Assembly: GCF_019219825.1 (NCBI RefSeq)
Contig: NZ_JAHUXH010000002.1
Location: 124,001-188,000 of the forward strand
DNA: 64,000 bases
DNA from: Streptomyces sp. TRM70350
GTDB lineage: Bacteria > Actinomycetota > Actinomycetes > Streptomycetales > Streptomycetaceae
Reading direction: 5' to 3'
The notes beneath the pieces are model-generated. The model saw only the letters and a program-made list of their open reading frames with translations, was not told the origin of the DNA and did no database searches. The stretch's first letter is position 1; every line of letters starts with the position of its first letter. This document shows positions 37,122 through 45,848 of the stretch, piece after piece. The position numbers and the translations under genes are program-made.

Positions 37122-38045
37122 ATGGCCATCGGAACCGCATCCACCAGGACTGATCGCGCACGCACCGTGCGCGACATGCTCGCCACCGGCAAGACGACGT
37201 ACTCGTTCGAGTTCTACGCGCCGAAGACCGCCAAGGGCGAGCGCAGCCTGTGGAACGCGCTGCGCAGGGTCGAGGCGGTGGCCCCCGACTTCGTCTCCGT
37301 GACCTACGGCGCCGGCGGTTCCACGCGCGCGAGCACGGTCAAGGAGACGCAGCAGATCGTCGCCGACACCACGCTCACGCCGGTCGCCCACCTCACCGCC
37401 GTCGACCACTCGATCAGCGAGCTGCGCAATGTGATCGGCCAGTTCGCCGACGCCGGGATCCGCAACATGCTCGCCGTGCGTGGCGACCCGCCCGGCGATC
37501 CCATGGGCGAGTGGGTGCCGCACCCCAAGGGCCTGACCTACGCCGCCGAGCTCGTCCGGCTCATCAAGGAGTCGGGCGACTTCTGTGTCGGCGTCGCGGC
37601 CTTCCCGGAGATGCACCCGCGCTCTGTCGACTGGGACACGGACGTCGAGCACTTCGTCGACAAGTGCCGGGCCGGCGCCGACTACGCGATCACACAGATG
37701 TTCTTCCAGCCGGAGTCCTATCTTCGACTGCGTGACCGAGTCGCCGCCGCGGGCTGCGAGACGCCGGTCATCCCGGAGGTCATGCCCGTGACCAGCGTCC
37801 GGATGCTGGAGCGGCTGCCGCAGCTCAGCAATGCTCACATTCCGTCCACCTTGAAAGAGCGGATCCTCACAGCGAAAGACAATCCGTCCGCTGTACGCTC
37901 CATTGGGATCGAGTTCGCCACGGAGTTCTGCGCACGGCTGCTGGCGGAGGGAGTGCCGGGTCTGCACTTCATCACGCTCAACAACTCCACGGCGACCCTG
38001 GAAATCTACGAGAACCTGGGCCTGCACCACCCACCGCAGGCCTAG
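37122..38045 (+). CDS. metF: Methylenetetrahydrofolate reductase
   Basis: 307 residues. Motifs: [20 protein letters not shown] (catalytic Glu in FEF), [78 protein letters not shown] and PEVMPVTSV. It reduces 5,10-methylene-THF to 5-methyl-THF for methionine synthesis, FAD dependent. TAACCT (37110-37115) lies 6 nt before the ATG and there is no SD: likely leaderless. Position between thiE and the Tyr-rich membrane protein parallels mycobacterial Rv2172c. Confidence 0.95.
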   Translation: MAIGTASTRTDRARTVRDMLATGKTTYSFEFYAPKTAKGERSLWNALRRVEAVAPDFVSVTYGAGGSTRASTVKETQQIVADTTLTPVAHLTAVDHSISELRNVIGQFADAGIRNMLAVRGDPPGDPMGEWVPHPKGLTYAAELVRLIKESGDFCVGVAAFPEMHPRSVDWDTDVEHFVDKCRAGADYAITQMFFQPESYLRLRDRVAAAGCETPVIPEVMPVTSVRMLERLPQLSNAHIPSTLKERILTAKDNPSAVRSIGIEFATEFCARLLAEGVPGLHFITLNNSTATLEIYENLGLHHPPQA

Positions 38046-38101
38046 ACCGGTCGCACGCTCATACGACACACTGCGTAGCGGCCACTGGGAGAGGGGCGTA
38101 C

Positions 38102-39061
38102 ATGGGCTGGACGGTCCTCTACATCGCGTTCGGCATTGTCGCGCTGTGGCTGCTCGGTGAGGTTCTGCTGCAGTACAAGGCACGGCTTCGCTGGCGGCTG
38201 CTGGCGTTCGTCGGCTTCCTCGGTGTCGTCGTCGGTGTACTGATCCCGTCCGTCATCGTGATCGGAGTGGGCGCGGCCGCCTTCGCGGTCGGGCAGACAT
38301 ACGTCACGCTGTCGTTCCGCCGCGGCTTCGCCGCCGGCTGGGCGGTCACCGGCCGTCCGAGTCTGGGCGGCAGCAAGCGCCGCCGCGGTGAGCCGGACCG
38401 CCAGGACCCGACCCTGGAGGTCTCCGACCTCGAAGCGGCCGACGACGGCGACAGCGACGCCACGTACGAGCAGGGCGGCGCCGCCCACGACCAGGACGAC
38501 TACGACCGCGACGACGTCTTCACCCCCGCCCGCCCCGTCGCCCCCTCGGCCGCCGAGACCACCGCGGTGTACGAGCCGCAGCCCATGCCCGACGACACCG
38601 GCTCGTACGGCGTGTACGGCGACACCGGCGCCTACGCCACCCAGGGCCAGGCACAGGACCAGTACGCGACGGCCGCCCAGACCGCCGACCAGAGCTACGC
38701 CTACGACGGCTACTCCGCCTACGGCCAGCAACAGTACGGCTACGACACCACCGGTCAGCAGCAGTACGCCGCCTACTCCGACCCGTACATCGGCACCCAG
38801 ACCTACAGCGGTGGGTCGTACGGCACCGACTACGAGCAGTACGGCCAGCAGGGCTACGGCCAGGACCAGTACGCCACGGGTGCCGCCGGTGCCACCGGCG
38901 GCTACGGCGGCGAGACCCCGGCCGGGGGTGTGTGGGTGCCGCAGCAGCGCAACGCCGACGATCCCTACGGTGCCGAGCTGCCGCCGGAGCAGTCGTATCC
39001 CTATCAGGGGGACGGGCAGGCGCAGCAGGAGAACGGGTACGACGAGCGGTACCGGTTCTGA
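38102..39061 (+). CDS. Membrane protein with long Tyr/Gln/Gly-rich low-complexity tail
   Basis: 319 residues, ATG 38102 after GAGAGGGG. Two or three hydrophobic segments at about 3-23 and 33-63 (WTVLYIAFGIVALWLLGEVL; LLAFVGFLGVVVGVLIPSVI and VIGVGAAAFAVG) anchor it. After a basic patch (GGSKRRRGEPDR) comes about 230 residues of acidic then Tyr/Gln/Gly/Ser-rich sequence with repeated YGQQ/YG/QYA units (DGYSAYGQQQYGYDTTGQQQ). Such composition resembles phase-separating or prion-like segments and would offer many tyrosines for phosphorylation. I do not recognise a defined family. It is about 15 kb from the dcw cluster, so a divisome or envelope role is possible only by context. Confidence 0.8.
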   Translation: MGWTVLYIAFGIVALWLLGEVLLQYKARLRWRLLAFVGFLGVVVGVLIPSVIVIGVGAAAFAVGQTYVTLSFRRGFAAGWAVTGRPSLGGSKRRRGEPDRQDPTLEVSDLEAADDGDSDATYEQGGAAHDQDDYDRDDVFTPARPVAPSAAETTAVYEPQPMPDDTGSYGVYGDTGAYATQGQAQDQYATAAQTADQSYAYDGYSAYGQQQYGYDTTGQQQYAAYSDPYIGTQTYSGGSYGTDYEQYGQQGYGQDQYATGAAGATGGYGGETPAGGVWVPQQRNADDPYGAELPPEQSYPYQGDGQAQQENGYDERYRF

Positions 39062-39145
39062 GCGCCGTTCTCATGGAGAGCCGGTGCCGGTTCTCATTGA
39101 GAGCCAGCGTCGGTTGTCACTGCGAGCCAGTGCCGGTTTTCACTG
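39046..39145. repeat. Tandem 22-24 bp repeats between convergent stop codons
   Basis: Four units of the form GTGCCGGTTCTCATTGAGAG-CCA occupy the gap between the Tyr-rich gene and the CrtI-like gene. On the minus strand each unit contains GGCTCGCAGTGA or a variant (GGCTCTCAATGA, GGCTCTCCATGA), which is the last three codons plus stop of the CrtI-like gene (Gly-Ser-Gln-stop). The Tyr-rich gene's end (TACCGGTTCTGA) resembles the other half of the unit. Confidence 0.88.
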
Positions 39146-40669
39146 CGAGCCGCGGAAGTCCGGGCCCTCCACGATCAGCCCCGCGACCAGTGCGCCCGAC
39201 ATGCCCGCGTGCGGGAGACCGCCGCCCGGGTGGGACCAGCCGCCGACGGTGAACAGGCCGGGCAGAGTCGTGTTGTTGGACGGGTGCAGCAGCCTGCCCT
39301 CGGCCGCCGCCAGTGCCGGTGCGGGGACGGCTCCGCCCTCCGCGCCGGTCGCCTCGGTGATGTCCGCCGGGGTGTGCAGCTCGTGCCAGAGGAGGCGGGC
39401 GCGGAGGTCGGGTATCGCGCGTTCGGCGGCGGTGAGCATGGCTTCGGCGGTGGGGGTCCCCCCGCTCAAGCCCCTTCGGGCGTGGGAGAGGGCGGAGGTC
39501 TCCGAGGCGGTCGGGGCCGGGACGGTCGTCGTGAGGGTGACCGCCTCGTGGCCGGCGTCCGGGACCAGGCGCGGGTCGCCGGGGCGCAGGACGGTGACCG
39601 TGGGGTGCGGGGCCGTCACCGTGCCGCTCTCGGTGCCGAAGAGCGACTCCAACTCGCCGTCCCGGTCTCCGGTGTGCACCACCGTCCGGTGCGGTGTCCC
39701 CTCCGGGCGGGGGCCGCGCAGCGCCAGCAGCACCGTCAGGCGGCTGGGCAGCCCGCGCTGGGGCGGGACCTCGCCGGTGGCCCGCGGCGGCGGGTCCGGC
39801 AGCGCGCCGGGCGCGACACCGGCGACCACGAACTCCGCCTCCGCCACCGTGCCGTCGGCGAGTTCCACGCCCGCCGCGCGGCCGTCCTTGTCCAGCACCC
39901 GGGTGACCTCGGCGCCGAAGGCGAACTCGACCCGGCGGGCGAGGCAACGCTCGTACACCGCGCGGGCCAGCTCACGGATGCCGCCGCGCACGTACCAGGT
40001 GCCGAAGGCGTGCTCCATGTACGGCAGCACGGCCGCGCTCGCCGGGGCGACGCGCGGGTCCAGGCCGTGGGCCAGCGCGTGGCTCTCCAGCAGGGCCGTC
40101 AACCGGGGGTCGCGCAGCTCCCAGGCGCCGACCTCGGCGAGCGTGCCGGCCCGGCGGGTGCGCAGCAGCCGCTTGTGCGGGACGGCGGGGTAGGGCTCGC
40201 GCTCGGCCAGCACCTGCCAGTCGGGCCACAGCGGCTCCTCCAGGAGCGGGCGCCGCGTCCGGTCCCAGGCCTCACGGGCCCGCACCAGGAAGTCGCCCCA
40301 GCGGGCGCCCGCACCCGAGCCCAGCGCGTCGTCGAGGGCGGTGACCACGCCCGCGCGTGAGGCGTTCGGCAGGGACACCGCGGTGCCGTCCGCGAACAGG
40401 TGCCGGGCCGACGGATCGACCTGCGTCAGCTCGACGCACGCCTCCAGCGGCTCCTTGCCGGTCTTGAGGAACAGGTCCCGCCAGACCGCGGGCAACGGCA
40501 GCACGCCGGGGCCGGTGTCGAAGGCGAACCCGTCCCGCTCCAGCCGCCGCACCGCCCCGCCGTACGTCTCCGTACGCTCGTACACCGTCACCCGGTGGCC
40601 CGCCACGGCCAGCCGCGCGGCAGCCGCCATGGCGCCCATCCCAGCGCCGATCACCGCAATCCGTGCCAT
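39140..40669 (-). CDS. Phytoene desaturase/CrtI-like FAD-dependent oxidoreductase
   Basis: 509 residues, ATG 40669. FAD-binding ARIAVIGAGMGAMAAAARLA and VTVYERTETYGGAVRRLE (the ExxxxxGG..R type) open the protein. FDTGPGVLPLP follows, and the C-terminus has GLFTVGGWSHPGGGLPHAGMSGALVA, the CrtI/CrtN signature. These enzymes desaturate or isomerise carotenoids or related prenyl chains. No phytoene synthase or cyclase is nearby, so the substrate may not be a carotenoid. TAAAGT (plus 40677-40682) is 7 nt upstream of the ATG with no SD, indicating a leaderless transcript. Confidence 0.85.
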   Translation of the reverse strand: MARIAVIGAGMGAMAAAARLAVAGHRVTVYERTETYGGAVRRLERDGFAFDTGPGVLPLPAVWRDLFLKTGKEPLEACVELTQVDPSARHLFADGTAVSLPNASRAGVVTALDDALGSGAGARWGDFLVRAREAWDRTRRPLLEEPLWPDWQVLAEREPYPAVPHKRLLRTRRAGTLAEVGAWELRDPRLTALLESHALAHGLDPRVAPASAAVLPYMEHAFGTWYVRGGIRELARAVYERCLARRVEFAFGAEVTRVLDKDGRAAGVELADGTVAEAEFVVAGVAPGALPDPPPRATGEVPPQRGLPSRLTVLLALRGPRPEGTPHRTVVHTGDRDGELESLFGTESGTVTAPHPTVTVLRPGDPRLVPDAGHEAVTLTTTVPAPTASETSALSHARRGLSGGTPTAEAMLTAAERAIPDLRARLLWHELHTPADITEATGAEGGAVPAPALAAAEGRLLHPSNNTTLPGLFTVGGWSHPGGGLPHAGMSGALVAGLIVEGPDFRGSQ

Positions 40670-40982
40670 GCCTGCGACTTTATCGGCCGCCACTGACAGT
40701 CCGTGGCCGGGCCTGTGACCAGCGGCGTCGGGGGCGGGGTGCTGCCCGGTCCGGCAGCCGGGGAGGTGCGCAGGGTGTGGGCCGCGCCCGGGTGGGAACG
40801 GTCAGGGTCGGCCCTGCAGCCGTCGACAGCCCGGCACGGTGCCCCCGTAGCGCCGGGCCGAGGTCTGGCCGACGGCGCGGGCGGCCTTCGGTGGCAGGTG
40901 GCATCGCCGGGGGAGGGGCTGCCCTGGGCGGGCGCGGGCGGGCGATCGCTGGGCTGCGATGCGGCCCGGCGCCCGCCGCACC
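40670..40982. other. Gene-free interval between the CrtI-like and DUF4126 genes
   Basis: 313 bp. It contains the leaderless promoter of the CrtI-like gene at its left end. The remainder is very GC-rich with short inverted repeats and is the 3' side of the DUF4126 gene. I found no coding sequence with convincing start and codon bias, and no RNA motif. Confidence 0.5.
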
Positions 40983-41600
40983 TCAGCCCGGCGGCGACGA
41001 CCCTGCCCGCCCCGCCAGTCGCCGTTCCTCCCGGCGTTGCGCCCTGCGGCGCAAGAAGCGGCGGATGCGGGAGGCGAGGAAGTACAGGGCGGCCAGGCCG
41101 ATGACCAGCAGGGTCGCCGCGATGATCGCCGCTGCCTCCGGGTGGAAGATCGCGAACGTCACCAGTCCCCCGACGCCCAGATCCTCGGCCACGCTGATGA
41201 TCACGTTGCCGAAGGGCTCCGGCGACGAGTTGACCGCCATCCGCGTCCCCGCCTTGACCGCATGGCCGGCCGGCGCCGTGGAACCCCCGATCGCGCCCGC
41301 CGCCAGATCGGAGAGCGAACCGCTCTGCCCGGCGAGCAGCGCCCCGACCCACGCGCCGGCGGCGGGCCGGATCACCGTGTGGACGGAGTCCCACACGGAG
41401 TCGACGTACGGGATCTTGTCGGCGACCGCCTCGCACAGGAACAGCACGCCCGCCGCGATGAGCACCTCGGGGCGTTGCAGCGCCTCCGGGACCTCGTCGC
41501 TCAGTCCCGTCGCACCGAAGAAGCCGAGCAGCAGCACCACGGCGTACGCGTTGACGCCGCTGGCCCAGCCGCTGGTGAAGACGAGGGGGAGTACGGACAC
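40983..41600 (-). CDS. DUF4126 family membrane protein
   Basis: 205 residues, GTG 41600. Hydrophobic segments: PLVFTSGWASGVNAYAVVLL, VLIAAGVLFLCEAVADKIPY, LAAGAIGGSTAPAGHAVKAG and AIIAATLLVIGLAALYFLAS. The DUF4126 hallmark is the pair ASGVNAYAVVLLLGFFG and KIPYVDSVWDSVHTVIRPAA, present here. A basic C-terminal tail (RIRRFLRRRAQRREERRLAG) faces the cytoplasm. Function unknown; inner membrane. Confidence 0.85.
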   Translation of the reverse strand: MSVLPLVFTSGWASGVNAYAVVLLLGFFGATGLSDEVPEALQRPEVLIAAGVLFLCEAVADKIPYVDSVWDSVHTVIRPAAGAWVGALLAGQSGSLSDLAAGAIGGSTAPAGHAVKAGTRMAVNSSPEPFGNVIISVAEDLGVGGLVTFAIFHPEAAAIIAATLLVIGLAALYFLASRIRRFLRRRAQRREERRLAGRAGSSPPG

Positions 41601-41835
41601 GGACGTGATCGTGACCAGGGCGCGGCGGCGCGTCCTGGGGGTGAGCGCGCAGGCCTGAGTATGCGTACCTAGGCAGGGAGATGAGTACGCGCGCGGATGG
41701 GTCCCGACCTGCGCGAACGAGAGAGTGGAGGCACGGAAAGGGGCCCCGCGCCGGCACCGCCGACACGGGGCGGCGGAACGGCGCGGCCCTGGACCGCTCC
41801 TTCCGCCGATTCAGGTCGGCGGGAGCGAGGCACGG

Positions 41836-41926
41836 GGGATCCCGGGGGAGGGACGACCGAACGGGGGCCCAACGGGGGAAACCGGGGGAGCGGGGGGATC
41901 GCGGGGGAGTACGGGGGAACGGGGGA
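41836..41926 (+). other. Cluster of nine G-runs (potential G-quadruplex) in a 465-bp gene-free interval
   Basis: The interval 41601-42065 between the DUF4126 start and the TetR stop has no gene. Within it, nine runs of five or six Gs occur every 9-16 bp on the plus strand (units like CGGGGGATCC, ACGGGGGAAC, CGGGGGAGC). The flanking 41690-41830 is also purine-rich. The regular spacing suggests an expanded CGGGGGA unit. Four-run windows satisfy a G-quadruplex pattern. Confidence 0.8.
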
Positions 41927-42065
41927 GCACAAGGGAGCGCCGGTCCGGCGTGGCCCGCGGGGGACGCGGCCACCATCCGGACCGGCGCTTTCCGTTTCCC
42001 GAGGGGGTCACCCAGGCGTCTCGGCCGCCTCGCCCGAACCGTACGGAACCCGCACGGAACCGCAC

Positions 42066-42695
42066 TCACGGCCGCCCACTCACCCGCCCCTGCAACAACC
42101 GCGACAACGCCGCGTGCACGTCGTCCAGCGAGCGCTCCGGCTGAAACGCCTGCCAGTCCAGCGCGGCCACCAGCACCATGCCGACCAGCGCCGCCGCCGT
42201 CAGCGGCACATCGATCTCCTCGCTGAACTCACCGTTGTCGATCCCCGCCCGCAGCACGTCCTCGACGACCGCCACCGCCTCCTGCCGGACCACCAGCAGC
42301 GTGGACTGCCAGGCCCGGTTGGTGCGCCACAGCTCGGCCACGTACAGCTGCGTGAAGGCCGGGTAGCGGTCGATGAAGACGAGCCCGGCCCGGATCATCG
42401 TGTCCAGCGCGGCCACCTTGGTGCCGCCGTCCTTCGCCGTCCGCTCCGCCGCCTCCCTGAGGGAGGCGGTGAGGAGGCCCACGCCGTGGCGCAGCAGCTC
42501 CTCGAAGAGGACGGACTTGCTGGCGAAGTTGTAGTACACCGTGCCCTTGGCGACCCCGGCCCGCTCGGCGATCTCGTCCACCGTGGTGGCGGAGAAGCCC
42601 TGCTCCGCGATGAGCGTGACGGCCGCCTCATAGAGCTTCTGCCGGGTCGCCTCGCGGCGCGTGCTCGCCCCCGACGTGGCGCTGCTGCTTTCCAT
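42066..42695 (-). CDS. TetR-family transcriptional regulator
   Basis: 209 residues, ATG 42695. N-terminal HTH: RREATRQKLYEAAVTLIAEQ, GFSATTVDEIAERAGVAKGT, VYYNFASKSVLFEELL. The C-terminal ligand domain is of the common TetR_C type. It lies 50 bp downstream of the YhgE gene on the same strand, so it is the last gene of an ABC-yhgE-tetR operon. A TetR-like palindrome sits in that operon's promoter, indicating autoregulation. Alternative in-frame upstream starts would run into yhgE. Confidence 0.93.
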   Translation of the reverse strand: MESSSATSGASTRREATRQKLYEAAVTLIAEQGFSATTVDEIAERAGVAKGTVYYNFASKSVLFEELLRHGVGLLTASLREAAERTAKDGGTKVAALDTMIRAGLVFIDRYPAFTQLYVAELWRTNRAWQSTLLVVRQEAVAVVEDVLRAGIDNGEFSEEIDVPLTAAALVGMVLVAALDWQAFQPERSLDDVHAALSRLLQGRVSGRP

Positions 42696-42745
42696 GGCCC
42701 TGATTGTCACAGGAACGGCACCACCGGAGGGCACGCGCGTCGACC

Positions 42746-44830
42746 TCACAGACTCAGTTCCGGATGCAGCCGGTCCAGCGTCCACACCTGACGGCGGCGG
42801 GCCGACAACGCGGTCAGCGCCAGGGCACCCACGGTGAACGCGCCGAGCACCACGCACGCGTGCCACACGGGACCGAGGCCACCACCCGTGATGAGCCTCC
42901 TGAGCGCCTCCACGATGTAGCTCATCGGCAGGTACGGGTGCAGCGCGTTGAAGAAGCCCGGACTGGTCTGCACGGGGTACGTGCCGCCCGCGGACGTCAG
43001 TTGCAGCATCAGCAGCGCGAGCACCAGGATCCGGCCCGCTGCGCCGAAGCGCGCGTTCAGCCACTGGACGATCGCCGCGAAGCACGCCGTCACCAGGAAC
43101 AGGAAGCCCACCGTCCCGGCCGCCCGCGCCATCTCCAGACCGACCGCCCAGTGCAGCACCGACATCAGGGCCACCGTCTGGAGCACGCCGATCGCCAGCA
43201 CCGGCAGCCAGCCCGCCAGCGCGATCCGCCAGGGGGACGCACCGGCGGCCAGCGCCCGCCGGTTCATCGGCGGGATCAGCATGTACGCCACCATCGCGCC
43301 CACCCACAGGGACAGCGGGATGAAGTACGGGGCGAAACCGGTGCCGTAATTGGGCGCCTGGTGCAGGGACTTGGACGCCAGCTGGACGGGGTCCGCCATG
43401 ACCTCCGTACGCGCGTCGCGCTCCCGCTTGTCGTAGTCGGGGATCTGCTCGGCGCCGTCGTGGAGCCCGTCCCTGAGCTTCATGGAGCCGTCGACGAGCT
43501 TGTACATGCCCCCACTGAGGTCGTCCGCGCCCGTCTTGAGCTCACCGACGCCCTCGTCGAGGTCCACCGCGCCCGTCCGGGCGGTGCCCAGCCCCGAGTG
43601 CAGTGCCTTGGCGCCCTCGGCGACCTTCCCGGCACCCTCGTTCAGCTTGTTGATCTTCGCGACGGCCTCGTCGAGGTCCTCCGAGAGGTGCGGCGCGTCC
43701 CGCGCGAGGGCCCGGGCCTGCTCCTCAAGGGTGGCGAGATGGCCGTCGAGCTTGTCCAGGTCGCCGTCGTAGTTGCTGAGCACCGTGTTGAGATCGTCCG
43801 CGATCGTGGCCACGTCGGCGGCCGAGTCCCTGGCCTTCTCCAGGTCGGAGCAGGCCGCGTCGGACAGTACGGGGGTCTCGCAGCGCCTCTTGTGGATGTC
43901 GGTCAGCGCGTCGGAGGCCAGGTGGGCTCCCTTGGCGGCGGCCGGGGCCCGCTTCACCAGCGTGTCGAGGTTGTCGCGGATCGCTGCCGAGGAGTCGGCG
44001 ACCAGCTGTGCCGTGTCACCGATGGTCTTCTCGTTGTCCTCAAGGAAGGGCCCCAGCTTGTCCGCGATGCCGTTGACCTGGTCGGCGAGCGCCTGCGTAC
44101 CCTCCGCGACCCGCGCCGAACCGTCCTGCAGATCACCCGCCCCCTTGGTGAGCTTCGTCAGCCCCGAGGACAGGTTCCCGCTGCCGTCCTTGGCGTCCTT
44201 CAGCCCGTCGGCGAGGTCCTTGGAGCCCTTCTCGGCCGTACCGATGCCGCTCTTGAGCTTGTCGGCCCCGTCGGCCGCCTTCACCGTCTCGCCGTGGATG
44301 TCGGAGAACGAGATGAAGATCCGGTCCAGGAACGACCGCGACGCCTTGGTTGACGCCGCCGTGCGCACCTCGCTGAACACCGTCCGCGAGATCTGCCCGA
44401 CGATGTAGTTGTTCGCGTCGTTCGTACGGACCTGAAGCGCGCCCGTCTCGGGGGAGTCGCCAGAGCTGGAGGCGATGCGCTCGCTGAAGTCCGCCGGCAT
44501 GGTCAGCGACAGGTAGTACGTGCCGTCCTCGACCCCCGCGCGCGCCTCCTCGGCGCTCACCTCGTGCCAGTCGAAGACCTCACTGTCCCGCAGCCCCGCC
44601 ACGATGTCGTCGCCCGCGTCGATCCTCTTCCCGTCGGCACGCGCGCCCTTGTCGTCGTTCACCAGCGCCACGGGGAGCCGGTCGAGGCGGCCGTACGGGT
44701 CCCAGAAGGACCACAGGTACAGCGCGCCGTACAGCAGCGGCAGCAGCAGCAGCGCCACCAGGGCGGCCCGGGGCAGCTTGCCCCGCCCGAACCGCCGCAG
44801 CTCAAGCGCGGCCAGCCTCGGCGAACGCAT
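42746..44830 (-). CDS. YhgE/Pip-family membrane protein (ABC-2-type permease)
   Basis: 694 residues, ATG 44830 with GGAGG about 10 nt upstream and a 29-nt overlap with the ATPase gene. One N-terminal membrane helix (LPRAALVALLLLPLLYGALY), the YhgE/Pip motif (LWSFWDPYGRLDRLPVALVNDDKG), then an extracellular domain of about 400 residues rich in helical pseudo-repeats (LADGLKDAKDGSGNLSSGLT, LTKLTKGAGDLQDGSARVAE), then five or six C-terminal helices. Related proteins include phage-infection protein Pip and the EsaA/YueB secretion factors. A role in lipid or polymer export, or as a surface receptor, is inferred. Confidence 0.9.
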   Translation of the reverse strand: MRSPRLAALELRRFGRGKLPRAALVALLLLPLLYGALYLWSFWDPYGRLDRLPVALVNDDKGARADGKRIDAGDDIVAGLRDSEVFDWHEVSAEEARAGVEDGTYYLSLTMPADFSERIASSSGDSPETGALQVRTNDANNYIVGQISRTVFSEVRTAASTKASRSFLDRIFISFSDIHGETVKAADGADKLKSGIGTAEKGSKDLADGLKDAKDGSGNLSSGLTKLTKGAGDLQDGSARVAEGTQALADQVNGIADKLGPFLEDNEKTIGDTAQLVADSSAAIRDNLDTLVKRAPAAAKGAHLASDALTDIHKRRCETPVLSDAACSDLEKARDSAADVATIADDLNTVLSNYDGDLDKLDGHLATLEEQARALARDAPHLSEDLDEAVAKINKLNEGAGKVAEGAKALHSGLGTARTGAVDLDEGVGELKTGADDLSGGMYKLVDGSMKLRDGLHDGAEQIPDYDKRERDARTEVMADPVQLASKSLHQAPNYGTGFAPYFIPLSLWVGAMVAYMLIPPMNRRALAAGASPWRIALAGWLPVLAIGVLQTVALMSVLHWAVGLEMARAAGTVGFLFLVTACFAAIVQWLNARFGAAGRILVLALLMLQLTSAGGTYPVQTSPGFFNALHPYLPMSYIVEALRRLITGGGLGPVWHACVVLGAFTVGALALTALSARRRQVWTLDRLHPELSL

Positions 44831-45665
44831 CCGCCGCCTCCTTCACATCGTCACGGGCCGCCTGACCGCCCCGGTCGTGGGGTACGTCGTCGCCCTCAAG
44901 GCCTTCGTGTACGTCGTCCTCGGCGCCGTCGCCGCCGGGCTCGGGGTCGTCGGGTGCGTCGCTGTTCGCCCGTTCGGTGGACACCGCCACCGCGTCCCCG
45001 GGAGCCTCGCTGCACACCGCCACCACCGTCGTCCCGGCCTCGGTGAGCGACCTCAGCAGCGCCCAGACCTCGGCCCGCTCGGCGCCGGAGAGCTTGAGGT
45101 CGGTGTCGTCGACCCCGAGCAGCCGCGGACGCCCGACGAGCGCCAGCGCGATGGACAGCCGCAGCGCCTCGACGCGCTCCAGGTCGCGTACGGCCGTCCG
45201 CGAGCCCTTGGGCAGGGCCTCCCGGTCGAGCCCGGCGGCGGTCAGGGCGGCGTCGATCCGCAGCCGCGCCTCCTTCGCGCGCTCGGCGCGCGGTCGCAGC
45301 AGCTCCCGCAGCGAGACGCCGAACCGCCGCTCCAGCAGCGCCCGTTCGCGCACGTGTTCCCCGACGGTCAGGGCCGGGTCGAGGTCGGTGACACCGGGGA
45401 CGTGGGCGAGCGCGCTGACCCGCCGCAGGGCCGCCATCTGCCGCGGCAGCCGGGCGTCGCCGACCACTGCCGCCCCCTCCGTCGCCTTCATCCGGCCGGT
45501 GAGCGCGAGCAGCAGGCTCGTACGGCCCGAACCGGACGGGCCCTCGATCGCGATCAGCGAGCCGGGCTCCGCGGCGAAGGAGATGCCGCGGAAGGCCCAG
45601 CCCCGGGGCCCCTCGAGCCCGAAGTCGCGGGCGGTGACGGCGAGTCCCGCCACGGTTCCCCCCAC
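44802..45665 (-). CDS. ABC-type ATP-binding protein with degenerate nucleotide motifs
   Basis: 287 residues. Walker A reads EGPSGSGRTSLLLALTG: the invariant Lys is Arg (codon CGT). The signature and Walker B region read LERVEALRLSIALALVGRP then RLLGVDDTD, lacking LSGGQ and with Asp in place of the catalytic Glu. H-loop equivalent is AVCSEA. The last 60 residues are acidic and low complexity (EPGGDGAEDDVHEGLEGDD). It is first in the operon with the YhgE permease and TetR. ATP turnover may be weak; a regulatory or structural role is possible. GTG 45665 start; a second GTG lies at 45653. Confidence 0.82.
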   Translation of the reverse strand: MGGTVAGLAVTARDFGLEGPRGWAFRGISFAAEPGSLIAIEGPSGSGRTSLLLALTGRMKATEGAAVVGDARLPRQMAALRRVSALAHVPGVTDLDPALTVGEHVRERALLERRFGVSLRELLRPRAERAKEARLRIDAALTAAGLDREALPKGSRTAVRDLERVEALRLSIALALVGRPRLLGVDDTDLKLSGAERAEVWALLRSLTEAGTTVVAVCSEAPGDAVAVSTERANSDAPDDPEPGGDGAEDDVHEGLEGDDVPHDRGGQAARDDVKEAADAFAEAGRA

Positions 45666-45689
45666 AGTGCCCCCAGGTGTTTTTGAACC

Positions 45690-45718
45690 GAACTATTTGA
45701 ACTGACTGGTCAGTGCAA
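45690..45718 (-). promoter_or_regulatory. Promoter with TetR-type operator for the ABC-yhgE-tetR operon
   Basis: On the minus strand TTGCAC (45718-45713) and TAGTTC (45695-45690) are separated by exactly 17 bp. The palindrome ACTGAC-TG-GTCAGT (45701-45714) lies in that spacer. A repressor bound there would block polymerase, and the operon's own TetR is the candidate. Confidence 0.75.
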
Positions 45719-45848
45719 AAACTAACCCGAACTTCCGATCGAAGCAAAAGCGCAGGTCAGAACGGATTGTCAGTGCCATACCTCACGATGGGCACATACG
45801 GCACCCCGTGTGAGGGCGTGCCGTCACACAGACGACAGGAGGTTCGTC

